Source: Verrucomicrobiales bacterium (GTDB taxonomy: Bacteria; Verrucomicrobiota; Verrucomicrobiia; Verrucomicrobiales; Akkermansiaceae). Taken from it: a DNA stretch of 13,705 nucleotides. The stretch is taken from assembly GCA_003483645.1 (NCBI GenBank), contig DMYM01000027.1, forward strand, positions 1-13,705. The letters run 5' to 3'. Positions 7,751 to 13,705 of the stretch are shown piece by piece. The position numbers and the translations under genes are program-made. The notes under the pieces were generated by a model. That model did not search any database, had not been told where the DNA came from, and saw only the letters and a program-made list of their open reading frames with translations. Each line of letters begins with the position of its first letter. The stretch's first letter is position 1.

Positions 7751-7758
7751 TCTCCTTT
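7751..7758 (-). promoter_or_regulatory. Ribosome binding site of the DUF58 gene
   Basis: The minus strand reads AAAGGAGA seven bases before the ATG at 7743. It is the clearest Shine-Dalgarno in the window and fixes the start of the DUF58 gene; most other genes here rely on stop/start overlaps or have weak sites. Confidence 0.7.
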
Positions 7759-7786
7759 CCTGCGCGGTCCTGCCCTGCTCCGCTCT

Positions 7787-8767
7787 TCAGACAGGGACAG
7801 GAATTTCCTGGAGCAGTTTCTCCACCACAACACGCCCCGAACGGCCGGAGTACTTCGCCTCGGGCTCCACCACGAGACGGTGAGCGATCACGTCCACCGC
7901 AAGATCCTGAATGGTTTCCGGCACCACAAAGTCCCGTCCCTCAAAGAGCGAAAGAGCCTGCGCCATCCGCATGAGCGCCAGCGAAGCACGGGGACTGGCA
8001 GCCAGTTGCACATCCTTACACTCCCTGGTGGCGGCCACCAGGGCCACGATATACTCCTTGAGATCGTCAGTGAGGCGAACATCGCGGACAGCTGCAACGA
8101 GGTCCATGAGTTCGTCACGGGTGGCGACCGGATCATGACGATCAAGGGGATGATCCCGCGCCTGGTCCGAGAGAATCGCTACTTCATGTTCGGGCTCAAC
8201 GTAGCCAAGGGCACACTGCATGGTGAATCGGTCCATTTGGGCCTCCGGGAGCGGGTAGGTCCCACGGAACTCAACGGGGTTCTGGGTAGCCACCACGAAG
8301 AAGAGCCCGTCCAGTTCATACTTCTGACCGTCCACCGTGGCCTGCCGTTCCGCCATCGACTCCAGCAGGGCACTCTGTGTGCGGGGAGAAGCCCGGTTGA
8401 TTTCATCGGCGAGGAGGATGTCGGTGAACACGGGACCGGGCAGAAAGCGAAACTCCTGTGTCTTCTGATCGTAGACCGATACCCCCAGCACATCGGAGGG
8501 AAGAAGATCGGGGGTGAACTGCAGGCGGGAAAATTTCACATCCCTGACCGAGGAGGCTATGGCCTTGGCCAAGGTGGTCTTGCCCGTGCCCGGATAATCC
8601 TCGAGGAGGAGATGTCCGCCTGAAACGAGACAGGCCAGCACCCGGCGCACCGTGCGCTCCTGTCCCAGGAGAACGCGGCAGACGAACTCTTCCAGCTGGC
8701 GCGCCGTTTCAACGGCCTTCTCGAAAGCGGGACGCGTCAGGGGGACAATTTGTTGCTCTTCTCCCAT
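7787..8767 (-). CDS. MoxR family AAA+ ATPase
   Basis: A 326-residue cytoplasmic ATPase of typical MoxR length. Visible elements in order: VLLGQE (32-37), Walker A PGTGKTT (59-65), the QFTPDLLPSDVLG segment that marks the MoxR clade (83-95), Walker B ILLADEINRA (117-126), sensor 1 ATQNP (160-164), and LPEAQMDRF (173-181) with the family's conserved arginine. The C-terminal lid holds ASPRASLALM. MoxR proteins act as ATP-driven chaperones that help mature envelope or metal-containing complexes; clients are often encoded alongside. Here the neighbours are a secreted repeat protein upstream and DUF58 and transglutaminase proteins downstream. The ATG at 8767 lies 31 bases inside the upstream gene, in another frame. 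There is no strong Shine-Dalgarno and no better in-frame ATG before the Walker A region, so translational coupling to the upstream gene is likely. Confidence 0.95.
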   Translation of the reverse strand: MGEEQQIVPLTRPAFEKAVETARQLEEFVCRVLLGQERTVRRVLACLVSGGHLLLEDYPGTGKTTLAKAIASSVRDVKFSRLQFTPDLLPSDVLGVSVYDQKTQEFRFLPGPVFTDILLADEINRASPRTQSALLESMAERQATVDGQKYELDGLFFVVATQNPVEFRGTYPLPEAQMDRFTMQCALGYVEPEHEVAILSDQARDHPLDRHDPVATRDELMDLVAAVRDVRLTDDLKEYIVALVAATRECKDVQLAASPRASLALMRMAQALSLFEGRDFVVPETIQDLAVDVIAHRLVVEPEAKYSGRSGRVVVEKLLQEIPVPV

Positions 8768-10776
8768 TCGGCCAGATCCATCTTGCTCTGTTCAACATGT
8801 CCCTCAAACAAGGATCGCACAAGGGCACTCTCCTGTTCTTCGAGGTGCGCATCGATCCGTTCCCAAACACGCTTGTTCAGCACTTCGCGGCCCTTGTTAG
8901 TGGCGAGGCGCAGCCCCACATCTACCACAATCCGGGGACCTTCGCTGGTGGCCACCACGAGATACATGGGATAATTCGGCTCCACTCCCAAGCCTGAATC
9001 GACCCGCAGGGTGACCGCGGCCCAGGCCTTTCCGCCCTGCACCTGGATTTCGCGATCGGGTGCAGAGGACTGCCGTGCTCCCCGATATTCGTAACTCATG
9101 GCCTTGAGGGCTTCCCAGACGCCCTCTTTCGGATCGAGCAACGAGCCGCACCCGAAGGACTCCAGCAGTTTTCCCTCCCGCAGGAGGTTCCGGAATTTTC
9201 GCACCAGCTGGCCAGCCTCCTGCTCCCCGACCACCTTGCCCTCCTGCACACTGGCTTCCACGAAGCGGCTCAGCAGCTCGGTGGTCGCCTTCCTGGTCAA
9301 TTCATCCTTCTGCTCTTCAAACCGGCGGCCTACTTCCTCCTGCCTTCCGCGCTTGCCCTCGTCCAGCTTCGCATAGTTGCCCCCCGTGGTCACTCCCGGC
9401 GAAATGGCCCAGCCGTTCTCATCCCTGATGAGAACGAGGGGGGTGAGATTGAGACGTTCCTTCTGAGCTGTGGAAATGACCTGGAACACGAGAACCCCCG
9501 CGTCCCCGTGTTCAATCACCTCGAGCAGCTTGCCGTCGGAAGCCGCCTTGCTGTCCTTGTGGACTGCGTTCCAGAACGCTCCCAGATAGCGGTAGGCCGT
9601 GCGACGCTCCGATCCGCTGAGATCCTCGCTGCGGTGCACGAACCGGAAGAAATCCCCCAGAGAGTCCTCCCTCAGGATTTTCCCGATCCGGGCCCCGGCC
9701 TCCTTCAAGGTGGCCGCTCGCAACGGTTCGTGCTGCTCCTCAAACTGCTTCTCAAACTTGTTCCGGAATTCATTGTCCTCGTCGTAATCCTGCTCCCGGA
9801 GGAGCGCCCTCTGGAAGGTGACCCGGTCCGCGTCAGCCAGGCGCAGGCCGTTCGGCAACTCAATGGTCCAGCGCTTGCCCGCATAGAGAAGAACGAAGCG
9901 CACCAGGCTCACCGGCTTGCCGCGGTCGGGGTCGAAGATCAGCAGGACCACCTCCGCGTCAAGATCGTCACCACCGTCTTCCTGCACGGCCACCCGGACA
10001 ACATCCGGACTGGTGAGAAGATGCCAGTAGCCACGACGGTCGAGCCCCTGCAGTCCGCGCGAAATGACGCGTTGCAGGCGACGGTCGCCCTCCGTGAGCT
10101 CTCCCTCGAACTGCCCCAGAAGAACCATCGCGGCCGGCAGATTCCCCTCCCTGCAGGCTTCCACGAAGGCGGTCACCAGCTGGACTGGACCGGCCCCTTC
10201 GATCCGGGCCCGGGGCACCGCCCCGTTCATGCGCTCACGCAGGGCTCCGAGGACCTCCTCGTGGAGGGCGCGCAACCTCACCAGACGCTCTGCTCCCATC
10301 CACAACTCAAGAGCCTCTGCCCGCTTCTCCAACGCCTCGTCATAGCCCAGGTCGACATTGTCAAAGCTGCCGGGGACAGGCGCCACCCTCCAGCGCACAT
10401 CCTTCTTCTCGCGCAATCCCAGGGCGAAGACATCGACTTCGAGCGGATCATTCCTGCTTACCGCGGTCAGGATCACCGCCGCGAGGTCGCCGTCGCGCTT
10501 CTCCTCCGTCACCTCCAGCTCGTAATGGTTGTCGCGGAGATAACGGCCGACACGACCCAGCCGCTGGGAGATTGCGGAACGGCGGATCTCTCCGGTGTGC
10601 GGCGAGAGCATGCTGTCCTTCAGCAATTCGTCGAGCGCCCGCCCCTCGTCACGCAGGTCAACCAGGAATGCGAGCGCGGCTTTGCCCGGTTCGATTGCCC
10701 GGACCGGCACAGCCATCCACACCAGAGCAAATGCGGCAAGGCAGAGTGCGTTCCTGATCACCTCGCTCCGATTCAC
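8737..10776 (-). CDS. Secreted protein of unknown family with four internal repeats
   Basis: A 679-residue protein I do not recognise. Residues 1-27 are a signal peptide (core LCLAAFALVW, then PVRA before Ile), so it is probably periplasmic or outer-surface. There is no lipobox, no further membrane helix, and few cysteines. Four similar units can be aligned by eye at about 97-178, 273-360, 425-504 and 583-660. Each has a strand like DLAAVILTAV, a second strand like VLLYAGKRWTIELP or PLVLIRDENGWAISP, then a charged helix such as KFEKQFEEQHEPL, RRFEEQKDELT or RIDAHLEEQESAL. Helical stretches precede each unit. The strand-strand-helix pattern recalls NTF2-like modules, but that is a guess. The GTG start at 10776 overlaps the upstream peptidase stop as GTGA; the 3' end overlaps the moxR start by 31 bases. 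Its place directly before MoxR suggests a partner or client of the MoxR/DUF58/transglutaminase module. Confidence 0.85.
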   Translation of the reverse strand: MNRSEVIRNALCLAAFALVWMAVPVRAIEPGKAALAFLVDLRDEGRALDELLKDSMLSPHTGEIRRSAISQRLGRVGRYLRDNHYELEVTEEKRDGDLAAVILTAVSRNDPLEVDVFALGLREKKDVRWRVAPVPGSFDNVDLGYDEALEKRAEALELWMGAERLVRLRALHEEVLGALRERMNGAVPRARIEGAGPVQLVTAFVEACREGNLPAAMVLLGQFEGELTEGDRRLQRVISRGLQGLDRRGYWHLLTSPDVVRVAVQEDGGDDLDAEVVLLIFDPDRGKPVSLVRFVLLYAGKRWTIELPNGLRLADADRVTFQRALLREQDYDEDNEFRNKFEKQFEEQHEPLRAATLKEAGARIGKILREDSLGDFFRFVHRSEDLSGSERRTAYRYLGAFWNAVHKDSKAASDGKLLEVIEHGDAGVLVFQVISTAQKERLNLTPLVLIRDENGWAISPGVTTGGNYAKLDEGKRGRQEEVGRRFEEQKDELTRKATTELLSRFVEASVQEGKVVGEQEAGQLVRKFRNLLREGKLLESFGCGSLLDPKEGVWEALKAMSYEYRGARQSSAPDREIQVQGGKAWAAVTLRVDSGLGVEPNYPMYLVVATSEGPRIVVDVGLRLATNKGREVLNKRVWERIDAHLEEQESALVRSLFEGHVEQSKMDLAEWEKSNKLSP

Positions 10777-11843
10777 AGTGTTTGATGGAAATTTTCCCGG
10801 GCCCGGAGCGAAAGCACAAAGCCCGCCATCAGGTTGATGGTGTGCTGCACATCCCCCAGATCAGCAGTCTCTACCACCGAGTGCATACAACGCAGAGGAA
10901 GGGAAACCAGGGCGCTCGGGACGCCTTCGCGCACCGTGAAAATCCGATCGGTATCCGTCCCGGTGAATCGACTGGATGCCTCATGCTGGATCGGAATGCG
11001 CTTCGACCTGGCCACCTTCTCCAGTCGCTCAATCACCAACGGGTGGTTGGCCCCTCCGTGGGTGAGGGTCGGACCACCCCCGAGCTTCACCTGGCCGTGC
11101 CGGGCATTGTCGATGCCAGGAGTATCGGTGGCGTGGGTCACATCCAGGCAAAGGCTCACGTCCGGCATCAGGCGATGGGTCGCCATGAGCGCACCATTGC
11201 CGCCAATCTCCTCCTGAACCGCATTGAGGCAGACGAGTTGGAAGATGGGTTTGCGCTTGGCAGCGGCCACTTTCTTCATGACCTGGGCGATGATGAACCC
11301 GCCGATCCGGTTATCAATGGCGCGGCTCACCACCCGCTGCCTGTTCAATTCCAACGGTCCGTCTGAATACACCGCCGGATGACCCACCCGGATACCGAGC
11401 CCTTCTGCCTCCTCCGCCGAGGAAGCCCCCACATCCACCCAGAGCTGGTGAGGCTTGGGAGCTTTCTCATTGGCCAGATCAGAGCGCAGGTGAATGGCAG
11501 TATTCCCAATGATCCCCGGCACCTCCCCCTTGTCACCGAAGATACGCAAACGCCGCCCGCGACCCGTCGCGCTGTCGCTTCCGCCCAGGCGATCGAGCCG
11601 GAGAAACCCATCCGAAGTGATCTGCTTGACCATGTAGCCGATCTCGTCAGCGTGCGCCGCCAGCATCACGCTCTTCTTGCCTTCCCCCAGAGTCCCCCAG
11701 GTCGAACCGTAGGCATCGCACTCCACCGCATCGGCGGTCTTCTTGACATAATCGGCCCATACCCTCTGACCCGGCATCTCAAATCCCACCGGGCTCGGGG
11801 TCTCCAGCAGCTCGAACAAAAATTCCTTCTCTCGTTTGGTCAC
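10773..11843 (-). CDS. M42 family metallo-aminopeptidase
   Basis: A 356-residue cytoplasmic aminopeptidase of the M42 family (glutamyl/deblocking aminopeptidase; sometimes mislabelled endoglucanase). The full di-metal site is visible: His64 and Asp66 in AAHADEIG, bridging Asp177 in RAIDNRIGG, general base Glu211 and ligand Glu212 in VQEEIGGNGA, Asp234 in CLDVTHATD, and His321 in CMHSVVE. The N-terminus REKEFLFELLETPSPVGFE is the standard family opening, which supports a start at or very near the GTG at 11843; the Shine-Dalgarno is weak. Family members form large hollow oligomers that trim peptides. It is the first gene of the five-gene run, 144 bases after the ABC permease gene, and joins the repeat-protein gene by a GTGA overlap. 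Whether it works with the MoxR module or is simply co-transcribed cannot be told from the sequence. Confidence 0.95.
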   Translation of the reverse strand: MTKREKEFLFELLETPSPVGFEMPGQRVWADYVKKTADAVECDAYGSTWGTLGEGKKSVMLAAHADEIGYMVKQITSDGFLRLDRLGGSDSATGRGRRLRIFGDKGEVPGIIGNTAIHLRSDLANEKAPKPHQLWVDVGASSAEEAEGLGIRVGHPAVYSDGPLELNRQRVVSRAIDNRIGGFIIAQVMKKVAAAKRKPIFQLVCLNAVQEEIGGNGALMATHRLMPDVSLCLDVTHATDTPGIDNARHGQVKLGGGPTLTHGGANHPLVIERLEKVARSKRIPIQHEASSRFTGTDTDRIFTVREGVPSALVSLPLRCMHSVVETADLGDVQHTINLMAGFVLSLRARENFHQTL

Positions 11844-11987
11844 CGAAGGGACTCAAGCACAACCAGCCGCTACAGCAACTGAAGAAAGACCCACGGCCCA
11901 ATTCCCCATGCTCTTAGGAGTAGTGCAGAACCGGACAGAAGGCCCCTCCACTTCGCCGACCGCCGGCCACCCACTGCCCCGGAGATC

Positions 11988-12839
11988 CTAGGTCTTGAAA
12001 TCCCTCACCTTGAATGCCATCCAGCCGAGCACAAAGAGAGTGAGATCCAACCCGACCAGGAAGGTATAACTCTCAGCCAGCTTGGCCCAGGAAACGGTGT
12101 TCTCAAGGACGTAGATCCAGTTACTCATGCGGAAGGTGAGCAGATGCTCGCGGTAGGGAGCCATGAAGGGCAGCATCTGCAGGACCGAGTCAACGAAGAG
12201 AACACTGAGGGCGAGGATGGTTGCCGCCGCCGGCTTGATCCTGAGGCAGGAAAAGGCGAATCCAATCGAGGACAGCGTGAACATGCTCAGGCTGAGAAAA
12301 ACCAGGGCCAGGGAGAGTCGCCCGATCCCGGCAGTCGCTTCGGGGAAAAACGAGAAAACCTTGAGATCGTAGTTCCATACGAAAAGACCGCCGTCCCATC
12401 CCAGGGCGATGGACGACATGAAGTAGCCAGACACCCCGACAAACCAAACAAAGGTCACCGTGTAGATCAGGACGGCAATGTACTTGAGGGTGAGGACCCG
12501 AAGTCGGCTGATGGGACGGGCGAGCACCATCCGCAGATTGCCGTCCTCACTTTCCTTGGCTACTATATCTCCGGAAACCAGGGCAAGGTAGATCGCCCCC
12601 AGCATTGCCATACTGAACCCGATCATCCAATAGGTGACGGTGAGGGCGGAATAGTAGTGCTCCACCTCAAGTCCGGTGTCAGAGAGAATCTTCGCTATCT
12701 CCTTGCGGGGTTCGTCGAGATGAAAGACCCAGAGGATAACCAGCTCGAGAACAAGGAAAGCGCCGTAGCCGATATAGGTTCGACGCCGCGCAAAGAGCTT
12801 CTTGAGCTCGCTGCGCAACTGGATCAGGAAGAGCCTCAC
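11988..12839 (-). CDS. ABC-2 type transporter permease
   Basis: A 283-residue membrane protein with six hydrophobic helices (about 20-40, 64-88, 115-145, 170-198, 203-222, 255-275). After the second helix lies the cytoplasmic coupling motif KESEDGNLRMVLARPISR (95-112), the E-x-G-T/N-L-R-x-x-L-x-x-P-x-S-R pattern of ABC-2 exporters. The N-terminus with ELKKLFARRRTY is also typical. It should pair with the ATPase encoded directly upstream to form an exporter; the substrate is not apparent, and no biosynthetic or resistance gene sits beside it. A GTG start at 12839 overlaps the ATPase stop as GTGA, a four-base coupling. The 144 bases after its stop, up to the M42 gene, show no convincing terminator or promoter, so read-through into the peptidase operon is possible. 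Confidence 0.9.
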   Translation of the reverse strand: MRLFLIQLRSELKKLFARRRTYIGYGAFLVLELVILWVFHLDEPRKEIAKILSDTGLEVEHYYSALTVTYWMIGFSMAMLGAIYLALVSGDIVAKESEDGNLRMVLARPISRLRVLTLKYIAVLIYTVTFVWFVGVSGYFMSSIALGWDGGLFVWNYDLKVFSFFPEATAGIGRLSLALVFLSLSMFTLSSIGFAFSCLRIKPAAATILALSVLFVDSVLQMLPFMAPYREHLLTFRMSNWIYVLENTVSWAKLAESYTFLVGLDLTLFVLGWMAFKVRDFKT

Positions 12840-13705
12840 TGCTCACCCTCCTCTCCATCCAGGCACCCGGTTACCTCCAGGTAGACATCCTCCAGCGAGC
12901 GACGCACAGGATTCAGCTTTCTCAGATCCACCCCCGCCTTGACCAGCGCCCGGGCCACCTCCGCGGGATCAGTGCCCTCCGGGAAGCTCACCCTTCTGCC
13001 CCCCTCCAACTCCCGCCCGCCCAGTTTGCGGTAGCAGGCACTTGCCTGCTCGGCTGGATCGGCCTCGATTTCCAGCTTCACGTGATCATCTGCGATTCCT
13101 TCCAGTTCTCCATCGTAGACCTTGCGACCCCGTCGCACGATGGCGACACGATCACACATCTGCTCCACTTCCGGAAGCAGGTGCGAATTGAAGAGGACCG
13201 TCATGCCGCGCTCTGCCCGCAACCGCAGGATGAAGTCGCGAAACCACTTGATTCCCTCGGGATCAAGTCCGTCGGTGGGCTCATCGAGCAGGAGGAGCCG
13301 CGGTTCCGGCAGGAGGGCCTGGGCCAGGGCCAACCGCTGCCGCATCCCATGACTGTAGGACGAAACCCTGGAGTGAACCCGGTCCGACAAGTCAACCTCC
13401 TCCACAATCCGCTGCGCCGCATCCGCATCAAAGCCTCCCGAGTAACTCATGAGAACCTTGAGGTTCTCCCAGCCGCTCAGGTAATCGTAGAAAGCAGGTG
13501 CCTCGAATATCGCGCCCGCCTGCCGAAGGGCCCGCGCCCTTCTCCGCTGTACTGACTCACCCCCGATGCGGGCCTCTCCCCCATCGGGTTCCACCATCCC
13601 GAGGAAGATGCCCAGAGCGGTGCTCTTCCCCGCACCGTTGTGACCCAGCAACCCGAAGATCTCCCCTCGCCGTACGGAAAAGGAGAGATCCTGCAAGGCC
13701 GGTTT
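12836..13705 (-). CDS. ABC transporter ATP-binding protein, 5' end beyond window
   Basis: 289 residues are visible; the N-terminus is missing because the frame is open to the window edge (KPALQDLSFSV is mid-domain sequence, and the TTG there is not a real start). In order: Walker A GHNGAGKST (21-29), the segment IFEAPAFYDYLSGWENL with Glu in the Q-loop neighbourhood as in BcrA/NatA-like exporters, signature YSHGMRQRL (117-125), Walker B LLLLDEP (137-143), D-loop GLDP and H-loop NSHLL (His175). A C-terminal extension of about 90 residues ends RRSLEDVYLEVTG, as usual for CcmA-type ATPases that pair with ABC-2 permeases. All catalytic motifs are intact. The permease gene follows with a GTGA overlap. 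Probably 10 to 25 residues are missing. Confidence 0.93.
   Translation of the reverse strand, partial: KPALQDLSFSVRRGEIFGLLGHNGAGKSTALGIFLGMVEPDGGEARIGGESVQRRRARALRQAGAIFEAPAFYDYLSGWENLKVLMSYSGGFDADAAQRIVEEVDLSDRVHSRVSSYSHGMRQRLALAQALLPEPRLLLLDEPTDGLDPEGIKWFRDFILRLRAERGMTVLFNSHLLPEVEQMCDRVAIVRRGRKVYDGELEGIADDHVKLEIEADPAEQASACYRKLGGRELEGGRRVSFPEGTDPAEVARALVKAGVDLRKLNPVRRSLEDVYLEVTGCLDGEEGEQ

Noticed and set aside
9508..10785. A 425-codon open frame on the plus strand
   Set aside because: Antisense to the secreted repeat protein. The minus-strand product has a signal peptide, internal repeats and overlap with both neighbours, while the plus product is rich in Gln, His and Arg without motif.
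11844..11987. Search for a promoter or terminator between the ABC permease and M42 genes
   Set aside because: No convincing -35/-10 pair on the minus strand and no stem followed by a U-run were found in these 144 bases.
12144..12884. A 246-codon plus-strand open frame
   Set aside because: Antisense to the ABC permease. The product is highly charged with no motif, as expected for the complement of membrane helices.
1..13705. CRISPR arrays, tRNA, rRNA, insertion sequences and phage genes
   Set aside because: No regularly spaced repeats, cloverleaf-type sequence, conserved rRNA blocks, transposase motifs or terminal inverted repeats with target duplications were seen on reading through by eye.

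Overview
This 13.7 kb, GC-rich window looks like chromosomal DNA from a Gram-negative bacterium of the Planctomycetes/Verrucomicrobia type. Three things suggest this: a secreted diheme c-type cytochrome of the style common there, a secreted PQQ-like beta-propeller with an EF-hand pair and a WPQFRGPNASG-type N-terminus, and a remnant that looks like a GH32 C-terminus. The lineage is inferred from protein style only; there is no rRNA or tRNA in the window.

Layout. Left end (1-1833, minus strand): the 5' part of a diheme cytochrome c gene, cut by the window edge, and upstream of it ctaA (heme A synthase). Middle (1870-4108): a short GH32-like C-terminal remnant (minus), a complete plus-strand gene for a secreted PQQ-like propeller, then about 500 bases holding what looks like a cytochrome c C-terminal remnant (minus) and a terminator-like hairpin. 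Right part (4109-11843, minus): five tightly packed genes that read, in transcription order, M42 metallo-aminopeptidase, a large secreted protein of unknown family, MoxR-type AAA+ ATPase, DUF58 protein, and a TgpA-like membrane transglutaminase. Right end (11988-13705, minus): an ABC-2 exporter permease and its ATPase, the latter cut by the window edge.

How the genes fit together. MoxR, DUF58 and membrane transglutaminase form a widespread conserved module thought to act at the cell envelope, with MoxR as an ATP-driven chaperone. Here the module is led by a peptidase and by a 679-residue exported protein in which I see four tandem copies of one beta-hairpin plus charged-helix unit. That exported protein is the least explained item in the window and the best candidate for a new component. 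Three gene pairs (ABC ATPase/permease, M42/repeat protein, DUF58/transglutaminase) are joined by the same four-base GTGA stop/start overlap, and MoxR starts inside the end of the repeat-protein gene, so translational coupling is likely.

ctaA and the diheme cytochrome point to aerobic respiration with an aa3-type oxidase encoded elsewhere. No CRISPR array, tRNA, rRNA, insertion sequence or prophage gene was recognised.
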